DNA from: JANPCX01 sp031431125
GTDB lineage: Bacteria > Pseudomonadota > Gammaproteobacteria > Burkholderiales > Burkholderiaceae_C
Direction of reading: 5' to 3'
Length of the DNA stretch: 64,000 nucleotides
Assembly: GCA_031431125.1 (NCBI GenBank)
Contig: JANPCX010000031.1
Coordinates: 21,930 to 85,929 of the forward strand
Part shown: piece by piece, positions 17,003 to 24,397 of the stretch
Numbering within the stretch: position 1 is the stretch's first letter
Layout of the letters: every line of letters begins with the position of its first letter
Program-made: the position numbers and the translations under genes
The notes under the pieces: model-generated
Databases searched by the model: none
Seen by the model: only the letters and a program-made list of their open reading frames with translations
What the model was told of the DNA's origin: nothing

Positions 17003-18001
17003 ATGGAGCTGTTTCGACAATCTCACCCCTGGGGCGTTGAAGTCACAGGTTTTGGGCGGCCGATGGGTTTGGGTGTGGATGCCCAAGGGTGTTTGCTGGT
17101 GACCGACATGGACTGCCATGTCCTGGTTCGATTCGATGCGGAGTTGTCTCGGTTTCAGTGCCATGACGGATTGGATCAAACCTGGGGTCCACTCAAGGAT
17201 GTACAGCCGGGGCTTGGCACTGAGCGGCCGAGCCGACAGCCCGGTGGCTGGAACGGGCCCCATGCAGTCACTATCGACCACCAGGGCAGGCTCTTGGTCA
17301 CCTGCTACTACCAGCCCATGGTGGCTGCTGTGTCGCCAGATGGCTCGGCCACGGTGCTCATCGGCGACGATATTCTCAAAGGCCCCGCAACGGGGCGCGT
17401 CGACGCGCAGGGCCGAATCCTGGTTGCCGAGTACGCGTTGAACCTGCTCATGGTGTTTGACCCCAATGGACGCTATTTGGGGCGGCTTGGTTTTGCACCG
17501 GGTCAAGGCCCGTTGAAGTTCGACCCGGGCCGTGACGCGGTGCCCGCCTGCAGCGCAGCGGGCGGGTTTGATCGGCTGCACATGGCCATTGGTTTGCCTG
17601 ATGGTGGTTTTGTAATCGCCGACACCTGGAACCACAGGTTGCAACGGTTCTCCGCCGACGGTGATTGCATCGGCTGCGTGGTCGATGGAAGGGGCTGGCA
17701 AACGGCGATGGAACCTTCCTCTGTCGCGGTTGACTGCGGCATCTCTTGTCCCGTGGCGGTCGACTTGAACGCGGATGGCCAGTTGCTGGTCACGGCTTGG
17801 GGCAGCAACCAGGTCTTGCTTGTGGGCACCGATGGGGTGGCATTGCCGCTCCAGGCCCTGCCTGGCTTGGATAAGCCCTATGACGCCCGCTTCTTTGGTG
17901 ACGGCTTGGTGATTGCCGACAGCCACCATGGCCGGCTGCTCATCGTCGATAATCTGGCCTCGCTCCACCAACGAGCGGTTGCAGTGACTGACCATGACTA
18001 A
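17003..18001 (+). CDS. NHL-repeat beta-propeller protein
   Basis: 332 residues from the ATG at 17003. Repeats of about 45 residues with the pattern 'G-x-x-hydrophobic-V-T/A-D' recur, for example 'DAQGCLLVTDMD', 'DHQGRLLVTCYY', 'DAQGRILVAEYA' and 'DGGFVIADTWNHRLQRF'. The last is a textbook NHL repeat. No signal peptide is seen, so it is probably cytoplasmic. Its stop overlaps the hisF-like start by 8 bases, indicating translational coupling to the ammonia-transfer subunits. The function is unknown: binding scaffold or lactonase-like enzyme are both possible. Confidence 0.75.
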   Translation: MELFRQSHPWGVEVTGFGRPMGLGVDAQGCLLVTDMDCHVLVRFDAELSRFQCHDGLDQTWGPLKDVQPGLGTERPSRQPGGWNGPHAVTIDHQGRLLVTCYYQPMVAAVSPDGSATVLIGDDILKGPATGRVDAQGRILVAEYALNLLMVFDPNGRYLGRLGFAPGQGPLKFDPGRDAVPACSAAGGFDRLHMAIGLPDGGFVIADTWNHRLQRFSADGDCIGCVVDGRGWQTAMEPSSVAVDCGISCPVAVDLNADGQLLVTAWGSNQVLLVGTDGVALPLQALPGLDKPYDARFFGDGLVIADSHHGRLLIVDNLASLHQRAVAVTDHD

Positions 18002-18779
18002 AAAAGTACGCCTCATTGCGAGGCTGGATATCAAAGGCCCCAAGTTGATCAAAGGCATCAACCTGGAAGGTGTGCGGGTGGTGGGTGATCCGCATGAATA
18101 TGCCAAAAACTATTTCCACCACGGCATCGACGAAATTCTTTACATGGACAGCGTGGCCACGCTCTATGGCCGCAACAGCCTGGCTGGTTTGGTGCGTGAA
18201 ACCACAGAAGACGTCTTTGTGCCCATGACCGTGGGTGGTGGATTGCGCAGCTTGGCCGACGTGGACGAAATGATGCGGGCAGGGGCCGACAAGGTGGCCA
18301 TCAACACCGCCGCCGTTCGCCGTCCGGCGCTGTTGACCGAGGTATCGCGGCGTTATGGCTCGCAGGCCATGGTGCTGTCCTTGGAAGCCAAAAAACGTCC
18401 TTCCGGCAAGGGTTGGGAAGTCTATGTGGACCTGGGCCGCGAGAAGACCGACATGGACGTGATCGACTGGGTTCAGCAGGCCGTGAAGCTCGGGGCAGGC
18501 GAAATTCTCGTCACCTCGGTGGACCGCGAGGGCATGCGCGGCGGGTTTGACGTAGAACTGGTGCGTGCCGTCTGCGACGTGGTCGATGTGCCTGTGATCG
18601 CATCGGGCGGCATGGGCAAAATGGAACACGCTTCTGATGTCATCGAACAAGGCGGTGCCGACGCTGTGGCCATGGCCCATGTGCTGCACTACAAACAAAT
18701 TTCCCTGGAAAACATGCGCAGCTTTCTGCTGGGGCTAGGCATAGAGGTATCGGTTCATGACGTTGCTCCACATTTGTGA
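17994..18779 (+). CDS. HisF-like cyclase subunit of the sugar amidotransferase (HisF2 type)
   Basis: 261 residues, a HisF-type TIM barrel. The two conserved aspartates are in 'RLDIKG' (D12) and 'TSVDREG', and phosphate-binding loops appear in 'VTVGGGLRS' and 'IASGGMG'. In true histidine synthesis hisF sits with hisA/hisH in the his operon. Here it is followed by a hisH homologue inside a glycan operon that also has a WbpG/PseA amidotransferase, the arrangement known for HisF2/HisH2 in Pseudomonas O-antigen loci. It should channel ammonia to the amidotransferase. Confidence 0.88.
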   Translation: MTKKVRLIARLDIKGPKLIKGINLEGVRVVGDPHEYAKNYFHHGIDEILYMDSVATLYGRNSLAGLVRETTEDVFVPMTVGGGLRSLADVDEMMRAGADKVAINTAAVRRPALLTEVSRRYGSQAMVLSLEAKKRPSGKGWEVYVDLGREKTDMDVIDWVQQAVKLGAGEILVTSVDREGMRGGFDVELVRAVCDVVDVPVIASGGMGKMEHASDVIEQGGADAVAMAHVLHYKQISLENMRSFLLGLGIEVSVHDVAPHL

Positions 18780-19422
18780 CTACGGCTCGGGCAACATCCA
18801 CAACGTCGAGCGTGCGTTGGTGCGTGCCGGTGCGCGGGTGAAACGCTGCGACACGGGCGATGAACTGGTTGGTGCGCAAGCCGTGGTGATTCCGGGTGTC
18901 GGTGCGTTTGGTGATTGCATCAATGCCTTGCGCGCCAAAGGTTTCGAAGACCCCATCAAAGAACTCGCGGCCTCAGGCGCTTGGGTCTTGGGCATTTGTG
19001 TGGGCATGCAAGTCATGGCCTCCTACAGTGACGAGTTCGGTCACCACGAGGGCTTGGGCATTGTTCCCGGTGTGGTGCGTTTGATTCCTGGTCAGACACC
19101 ACAAGGTCAAACCCTCAAACGTCCCCACATGGGTTGGTCCAACCTGTATGGTGACTTGGCAAAGTGGGCCAGTGGCCCGCTGGCCGGTGTGAACCACACG
19201 TCGCCCGTGTCGTTCTTGCACTCTTACCACTTGGTGCCTGACGCGCCTGAGCACCTTTTGGCCCACGCGATTTATGGCGGGCATGACATCGTGGCGGCGG
19301 TTCAGGCGCAACGTGTGTTTGGCTTGCAGTTTCACCCAGAGAAAAGCGGCTACACCGGTTTGCAAGTGTTGAAAAACTTTGTGGCCATGGTGCAGGCGGA
19401 GGCGGTTCTGACGGCTGCTTGA
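18757..19422 (+). CDS. HisH-like glutamine amidotransferase subunit (HisH2 type)
   Basis: 221 residues, overlapping the hisF-like gene by 23 bases. Class I glutaminase features are intact: nucleophile C81 in 'LGICVGMQ' and the histidine-glutamate pair in 'FHPEKSG'. It would release ammonia from glutamine and pass it through the HisF-like barrel to the sugar amidotransferase encoded at 6453-7769. It is the last + strand gene of the glycan operon. Confidence 0.9.
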   Translation: MTLLHICDYGSGNIHNVERALVRAGARVKRCDTGDELVGAQAVVIPGVGAFGDCINALRAKGFEDPIKELAASGAWVLGICVGMQVMASYSDEFGHHEGLGIVPGVVRLIPGQTPQGQTLKRPHMGWSNLYGDLAKWASGPLAGVNHTSPVSFLHSYHLVPDAPEHLLAHAIYGGHDIVAAVQAQRVFGLQFHPEKSGYTGLQVLKNFVAMVQAEAVLTAA

Positions 19423-19519
19423 CCCTTGCATTGCCGGCCTCCTTGGTGTCTGCGGTGTCGCCCTTGTTGGTTTTTCCAAATGAGCGACCTGAATGGGGTT
19501 CAAACGAGGATATGGCTCA

Positions 19520-19978
19520 ATGGGTGTCGAGATCGAGCGCAAATTTCTGGTGGTCGGAACGGCATGGCGCCAAGGAGTTGGCGTGCGCTTCAGTCAAGGC
19601 TATCTGAATCGAGATCAGAAGCGAACTGTCAGGGTGCGGCTTGCGGGATCGCAAGCGTTCCTCACCATCAAAGGCTTATCCGTAGGTGCTTCTCGGGCGG
19701 AGTTCGAATACGAAATTCCCGCTGCCGACGCGGAGCAGCTACTGAAGCTCAGTGATGGGCCAGTTATTGAGAAGATTCGTAGAGTTGTTGACTTCGCAGG
19801 CGCCATCTGGGAGGTGGATGAGTTCCTCGGAGAGAATGCGGGTCTGGTAGTCGCAGAAATCGAGTTGCAATCGGAAGATCAAAATTTTGCGAAACCCGAT
19901 TGGCTCGGAGAAGAAGTGACTTATGACGCCAGGTACTTCAATTCGAGCCTGGCTACACATCCCTTCCGTAGCTGGTGA
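19520..19978 (+). CDS. CYTH-domain triphosphatase (triphosphate tunnel metalloenzyme)
   Basis: 152 residues from the ATG at 19520, with GAGGA nine bases upstream. The N-terminal 'VEIERKFLV' is the ExExK signature, followed by alternating basic 'RTVRVRL' and acidic strands ('EFEYEI', 'WEVDEF', 'AEIELQ') that line the tunnel. Length matches the small bacterial CYTH proteins, which hydrolyse inorganic triphosphate in characterised cases. It stands between two convergent glycan operons and shows no clear link to either. Confidence 0.9.
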   Translation: MGVEIERKFLVVGTAWRQGVGVRFSQGYLNRDQKRTVRVRLAGSQAFLTIKGLSVGASRAEFEYEIPAADAEQLLKLSDGPVIEKIRRVVDFAGAIWEVDEFLGENAGLVVAEIELQSEDQNFAKPDWLGEEVTYDARYFNSSLATHPFRSW

Positions 19979-20114
19979 TTCACCTTAGCCTGCGACGGGT
20001 TTCGTACGGTCTGACCCGTACGGTGAAACAGAGGAGTCTGGCTGTGCGAGCAGCAAGGCGCTGCCTGCAGCTCAAGCTGGATGCCCAGGCAAGGTGCCCA
20101 ACGCTGCGACTCGT
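19979..20114. other. Gap between convergent genes with overlapping hairpins
   Basis: The 136 bases separate the CYTH stop from the GT2 stop. Two mutually exclusive stems are visible: CGTACGG (20003-20009) with CCGTACG (20016-20022), and ACGGGT with ACCCGT around the same loop. Neither is followed by a T run, so a Rho-independent terminator is not demonstrated. Confidence 0.35.
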
Positions 20115-21203
20115 TTAGTGCCATAGCCGCTTCCACTCGTTCCAGGCGATGGCTGCGTAACCCTGGCGGTAAAAGCGTGGGCTCATGACCGTTCGCAGCG
20201 CAGCGGCATCGGCGCGACGCAGTGGCGCGAAACGTTGGCGTTCCTGCCGGATGTCGCCAAATTTCTTGAACGCGTCGCGGTAAACGGCCCACAACAACCG
20301 AGCACGCCCACTGAGCACTTGGCGTACCACCGTCAGCACGTGGGCCAGCAGCCACTGCGGGGCAAAGCGCCAAAACATGCTGCTCGGTATCAACTTCCAC
20401 TGCATCCAAATGGCGTTTCGCAAGCCGTGGTAAGCAATGAAGTTGTTGTGCTGTCCTGCTGCGCTGGCTTGGCCTTCATGAAGGGCAATCAACTCATCAA
20501 CATAGGCCGGGCGGTAGCCCAGCAGATTGGCACGCAGCACCAGGTCGGTGTCTTCGCAATAACAAAAATAACGCTCGTCAAACCAGTAGCCGGTCATGGT
20601 TTTGACGTCTGCCAGAAAATGCCGCGTCATCAGGCAGCAGCCGCCCGTGGGGCCGAGGTAGGGGTCGGTTGTGGTTTTGCGGTCGGCGGGCATCAAGCTC
20701 GCGTACAAGGTGATGCCCAAGGTGTCCACCACCTCGGGCTGGGCCAGTCGGTGCATGCGCCCGCCTGACATGCCTACCGCGGCGCCACCTTGGTCCAGCG
20801 CCTGGCGCAGCAAACGAACCAAGCCGGGCAGGGCCACCGCGTCGTTGTTGAGCAAACCAATGCAGTCACAGTGCGGCGTTTGCATCAGCCGCTCGATCAA
20901 AAAGTTGCTGCCTGCGGCAAACCCGAGGTTGGTCTCAGAACGAAAGAGCTGCACCCGTGTTGCGGTCGCGGCGGCCAGGGAGCGTTTGAGCAAGTCGTAG
21001 TCGGCGGCTTGGGAGGCGTTGTCCAGCACCAGTACCCAGGCGGGAGGGGGATCGTTTTGCGCCAGGGACTCCACGCAGCGCAGCGTCTGCGCGGCGGTGT
21101 TGAAGTTGATCACGGTAAACCCAACGCCCTCGTTGGGGGTGCTCTGCGGCTGGAGGTCCAGTGCAAGCGTGGGCGGGCTTGGCATGCAGGGTTCTGTCTT
21201 CAC
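20115..21203 (-). CDS. Glycosyltransferase family 2
   Basis: 362 residues from a GTG overlapping the upstream stop (GTGA); an ATG at 21185 is the alternative start. 'FTVINFNTAAQTLRCVESL', 'VLDNAS' and 'IGLLNNDAVALPG' are the nucleotide-binding and DxD-like elements of a rhamnosyltransferase-like GT-A fold. 'YCEDTDLVLRANLLGY' supplies the catalytic acidic motif. It is the last gene of the minus-strand glycan operon and should transfer an NDP-sugar in the cytoplasm. Confidence 0.9.
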   Translation of the reverse strand: MKTEPCMPSPPTLALDLQPQSTPNEGVGFTVINFNTAAQTLRCVESLAQNDPPPAWVLVLDNASQAADYDLLKRSLAAATATRVQLFRSETNLGFAAGSNFLIERLMQTPHCDCIGLLNNDAVALPGLVRLLRQALDQGGAAVGMSGGRMHRLAQPEVVDTLGITLYASLMPADRKTTTDPYLGPTGGCCLMTRHFLADVKTMTGYWFDERYFCYCEDTDLVLRANLLGYRPAYVDELIALHEGQASAAGQHNNFIAYHGLRNAIWMQWKLIPSSMFWRFAPQWLLAHVLTVVRQVLSGRARLLWAVYRDAFKKFGDIRQERQRFAPLRRADAAALRTVMSPRFYRQGYAAIAWNEWKRLWH

Positions 21204-21847
21204 AGCGGTTTGAGATGTCGAGGGCGGGCTGGATTTCCCAGCACTTGCACACCTGCCGCCACGTTCTGGGTGACTATCGCGCCAGCGCCTACCACAGCGC
21301 CTTCACCGACCGTGATACCTTGCAGCAGCACTGCACCCGCGCCAACGAAAACATCGGCCGCAATGGACACTCCACCGCACAAGACGGCACCTGGTGCAAT
21401 GAAGGCGTGTGCGCCGAGCACGCAGTCGTGGTCCACACGGGCGCCGGTGTTGACCACGGTGTTCTCGCCAATCACCGTACCCGTTTGAACGATGGCACCG
21501 GCCATGAGTTGGCTGCCTTCCATCAAGGAGACGCCACGCGCGACGATCGCCGACGGGTGGTGCACAGTGGTGAAACTGAAGCCTGCTGCCTTCCAACGCT
21601 CGAACAAACGGCGCCGCAACAAACTCCCCGGTAGGGTGCCAGCGCCATTGGCAAGTACGAAGTCGTTGCTGTCGCGTCCCAGCAGCCAATCGTCCGGACC
21701 CATGACGGCTTGCTGCAATACGAGGCTGCCCACCGTCAAAGCGGGGTCGAGTATCCCTTCCAGCACCAGGTTTTGCGCCAGCAATGCGTCCAGTACCACG
21801 CGACCATGGCCGCCAGCGGCCAGCAGGATCAGCTTCTTGTTCGACAT
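21200..21847 (-). CDS. NeuD/PglD-like sugar O- or N-acetyltransferase
   Basis: 215 residues. An N-terminal Rossmann-like 'LLAAGGHGRVVLDAL' binds the sugar nucleotide in this family. From about residue 90 on there are left-handed beta-helix hexapeptide repeats ('GAIVQTGTVIGENTVVNTG', 'GAGAVLLQGITVGEGAVVG'). The general-base histidine is in 'GARVDHDCVLG'. PglD and NeuD acetylate 4-amino sugars and sialic acid respectively. The next gene upstream is polysialyltransferase-like, which favours a sialic-acid-type substrate. Confidence 0.88.
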   Translation of the reverse strand: MSNKKLILLAAGGHGRVVLDALLAQNLVLEGILDPALTVGSLVLQQAVMGPDDWLLGRDSNDFVLANGAGTLPGSLLRRRLFERWKAAGFSFTTVHHPSAIVARGVSLMEGSQLMAGAIVQTGTVIGENTVVNTGARVDHDCVLGAHAFIAPGAVLCGGVSIAADVFVGAGAVLLQGITVGEGAVVGAGAIVTQNVAAGVQVLGNPARPRHLKPL

Positions 21848-23131
21848 TCAGTTTCTCGCAGACGGGTTGGCGGGATCAGCAGACACGATGGCGTCTGACG
21901 GCGAAGAGGAGGCAGGAGATGCCGGGGAAACGTTGACCGCTTCCCCAAGCTGTTGTTGGCGCTTGTGGGTGGCCCTGGCCAATTCTCTCAAGTACAGCTC
22001 GTTGCTGTCCCGCATCCACGGTTGTATGTAGGCAGGAAAGTAGCGGTTGATGTGCGCTGTTGTCATGGCGTGCACCGAATTGCTACCGTACAGGTACTGC
22101 AGGGATACCGAGGAGTAAGAAAACGAAATCACCGTGCGACAGCGCGCCAAGCGCCTCAACGCTTCGATCGGCAGTCCGTCTGTGCTGCTCGTCTCCACCT
22201 TGCAGTGCGAGGCCAATGTGGTGGCGACGGTGCGAACCTTGTCGCCGTAAGACGCCGGGTGGGCTTTGAGAATCAGTGTCGCCCCTGCGGGAACATGCTC
22301 TCGAGCCACGTCCAAGTACATGGCCACTTCTTGGGCAGGGGAGGTGAAGCCCGATTCCGAGAATGAGCCCAGCAGCATCAGGTGTTTGTCGGCGGTGGAC
22401 TTGTCTTGGTCGCTGCTGGCCGCATCGCTTTCAACACCTCTTGCCAAAGCATCTACGACCCCATCGAGGGTGGGTCGTTTGATCTCCAGCAATATCTTGC
22501 CGGGCAAAAAGTCGCCGCCCGGATCACTGGGCAGTACCAGCGCCGCGATGTGGGCATCCAGTCGGGCGTTTTTCGCAGGCAGTGTGTAGGCACGTTTGCA
22601 GCGCCAGAGCAGGTTGACCAGTGTTTGTCGCGGTTTCCTGAGCCAGTCCGCCAACGACCCCACAGGGTAGGTCAGTCGGGTGTAGTAGTCGTTGCTGTAG
22701 ACGACACCCAACGCATCGCCGAAACACACACGGGTCGCCATGGGAAAGGCTTGCATCGCCGATTGGGCGATGTAGTCCGAGCCCATGTCGTGGGCGTAAA
22801 AAACAGATGCAAAAGCTTCATTTCCAAAACGCTGACGCAAGTAGGCGGCTTTTTTGGCAACGGTGAAGTTCGCGGACAAATTCGCTTGAATCTCCCGCGC
22901 AGTCGGAAAGACCAAGGTGACCCATGGAAACTCCCTGAGCAACAGATCAAATGCCTGCTGCCGCTGCGCAAGAACCTTGTCGCCCACGCCCGGATCACTC
23001 CAGACCAAGAGGGTCGCTGGTGCATGAACATCCTTGGCCTGCTGCAGTCGACACTGCACCACCGCTGCCAAACCGGGAAGCAGTTGCTGTGGGTAGTAGA
23101 CGCACAGCAATGCCGTGTCGGGAGGAGTCAT
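21848..23131 (-). CDS. Polysialyltransferase-like protein
   Basis: 427 residues, cytoplasmic, no signal peptide. Features that resemble the alpha-2,8-polysialyltransferase (POST) family are 'VCFGDALGVVYSND', 'LILKAHPASYGD' (the HP motif) and 'VISFSYSSVSLQYLYG' near the C-terminus. These enzymes use CMP-sialic acid, which fits the CMP-sugar synthetases upstream in the window. The start codon lies only 3 bases from the end of a 241-bp inverted-repeat element, whose terminal AGGTT may serve as the ribosome site. Family assignment is by motif only. Confidence 0.65.
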   Translation of the reverse strand: MTPPDTALLCVYYPQQLLPGLAAVVQCRLQQAKDVHAPATLLVWSDPGVGDKVLAQRQQAFDLLLREFPWVTLVFPTAREIQANLSANFTVAKKAAYLRQRFGNEAFASVFYAHDMGSDYIAQSAMQAFPMATRVCFGDALGVVYSNDYYTRLTYPVGSLADWLRKPRQTLVNLLWRCKRAYTLPAKNARLDAHIAALVLPSDPGGDFLPGKILLEIKRPTLDGVVDALARGVESDAASSDQDKSTADKHLMLLGSFSESGFTSPAQEVAMYLDVAREHVPAGATLILKAHPASYGDKVRTVATTLASHCKVETSSTDGLPIEALRRLARCRTVISFSYSSVSLQYLYGSNSVHAMTTAHINRYFPAYIQPWMRDSNELYLRELARATHKRQQQLGEAVNVSPASPASSSPSDAIVSADPANPSARN

Positions 23132-23134
23132 TTC

Positions 23135-23375
23135 AACCTAGAAACGGTAGTTGGACGCACCCGAGTGGGCTGTGATGCGGTGCGATGGCAAGGCGTGACA
23201 ACGCCGCGGGCTCATGCCCGCAAGGCGGAGCAACGCGGCCAGCGTGCCGCAGCGCAGCTCAATCAATGGGTGTGTAGCGCTTTCAGCCAAGAGGTGAACG
23301 CTGCTGTGTGAAGAAATTTCAGTGTTCATCAGGTCATACCAGCGGAAATAAGCGGTCAACTGCCGTTTCTAGGTT
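23135..23375. repeat. 241-bp MITE-like element with terminal inverted repeats
   Basis: The left end AACCTAGAAACGGTAGTTGG (23135-23154) is mirrored by CAACTGCCGTTTCTAGGTT at 23357-23375, with one mismatch over about 18 bp. An internal hairpin GCGGGC-TCAT-GCCCGC is also present. No transposase is encoded; the only sizeable frame is a 73-codon one on the minus strand (23138-23359) that spans the ends and is not convincing. It lies in the minus-strand operon between the VanZ-like gene and the polysialyltransferase-like gene, abutting the latter's start. No clear target-site duplication is visible. Confidence 0.7.
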
Positions 23376-23478
23376 CGAATCAACCCTTGGTGACGCAGGC
23401 ACAGGGCTTGCTGAGGGTGAAGGTGGGGCGTTCGATGGAGAGATTTTCGCACTGGCGCTGGACGGGGGGCGGGCGGCG

Positions 23479-24393
23479 TCAGGTGGGCGGACGGGGATGC
23501 GTGGCCAGCGCCCGTGGAAACCTGGCAAACACGGTGCCAACCAAGAGCATCAGCAGCAATCCTTCCCAGGGGGGCAGGACGAAGAATGTGGGATGTCGTT
23601 TACCTGGGAAGTGCCCGCCATAGTGTGAGGGGCCCTGTTGCAACCAGAATTTTTGACTGCCGTTGTGATTTTGAACCACGCCAGAGGGCGAAGCGACTTT
23701 CTTCGGGTAGACCACCACCTTGCCAAAGCCGATTCCCAATGCTGCGGCCAATGTGATTGCACCAGCCACCCCCCATTCAACATAGGCGGTGCGATGACTG
23801 GGCGCAGGACGTTGGCGAAAGCCGTAGTAGAGCATCATGCCCGCGCAGGCGGCGAGCAGGTTGACCAAGAAATCGTTGAAATCCAAGTAGTCGCTGTAGC
23901 TGCGGGTGATCCACACATACTGCAGCAACTCGTCCAGCGCGCCCAGCAGCGTGGTCCAAAACAGGATTCGAGCCACGGGCCAGTGCAGTCGGTCGGGATC
24001 CAGTACGCGGGCCAACAGCCATGCCAGCAAGCCATATTGCGGATAGTGGGCGTATTCATTGGCCGAGTAAGTGAGGGTGCGGTCCACCAGCACCACGGCC
24101 ACGCCCCACAAGCACCAGAAGGCCACGGCCGGCCAAGGCCGAACACTGTTTTTGGCTTGACGCCACACCACCCAGGCCAGTGCCACTGCCGCGATGCTCG
24201 CCAGCCACGGAACCGCGTAAGAATAGGCATAGACATAGGTGTCACCGCCCCACTGGATGGTCCGGCCGCGCACCAGCCACAGCGAAAACTGCAGATGACC
24301 CAAGCAGGTGATGGGGTAGTACAGGGCGATCAACCAACACCATGGCGAAAACCTGTTCAAGGACAAGCTTGGTTTGCGTGCAACAAGGGGCAT
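23479..24393 (-). CDS. VanZ-like membrane protein
   Basis: 304 residues from the ATG at 24393. It has several membrane segments (about residues 15-35, 50-75, 85-105, then three more). A VanZ-type signature combines 'ALDELLQYV', 'RSYSDYLDF' and 'NDFLVNLLAACAG'. A C-terminal periplasmic region of about 80 residues is followed by a final membrane helix near 'GLLLMLLVGTVF'. It begins 4 bases after the secreted repeat protein, in the same operon. VanZ-like proteins have no settled function outside teicoplanin resistance. Confidence 0.8.
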   Translation of the reverse strand: MPLVARKPSLSLNRFSPWCWLIALYYPITCLGHLQFSLWLVRGRTIQWGGDTYVYAYSYAVPWLASIAAVALAWVVWRQAKNSVRPWPAVAFWCLWGVAVVLVDRTLTYSANEYAHYPQYGLLAWLLARVLDPDRLHWPVARILFWTTLLGALDELLQYVWITRSYSDYLDFNDFLVNLLAACAGMMLYYGFRQRPAPSHRTAYVEWGVAGAITLAAALGIGFGKVVVYPKKVASPSGVVQNHNGSQKFWLQQGPSHYGGHFPGKRHPTFFVLPPWEGLLLMLLVGTVFARFPRALATHPRPPT

Positions 24394-24397
24394 GATT

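Noticed and set aside
17994..19422. HisF and HisH as part of histidine biosynthesis
   Set aside because: No hisA, hisB, hisI or other his gene is nearby, and a WbpG/PseA-type amidotransferase is in the same operon, so the HisF2/HisH2 role is preferred.
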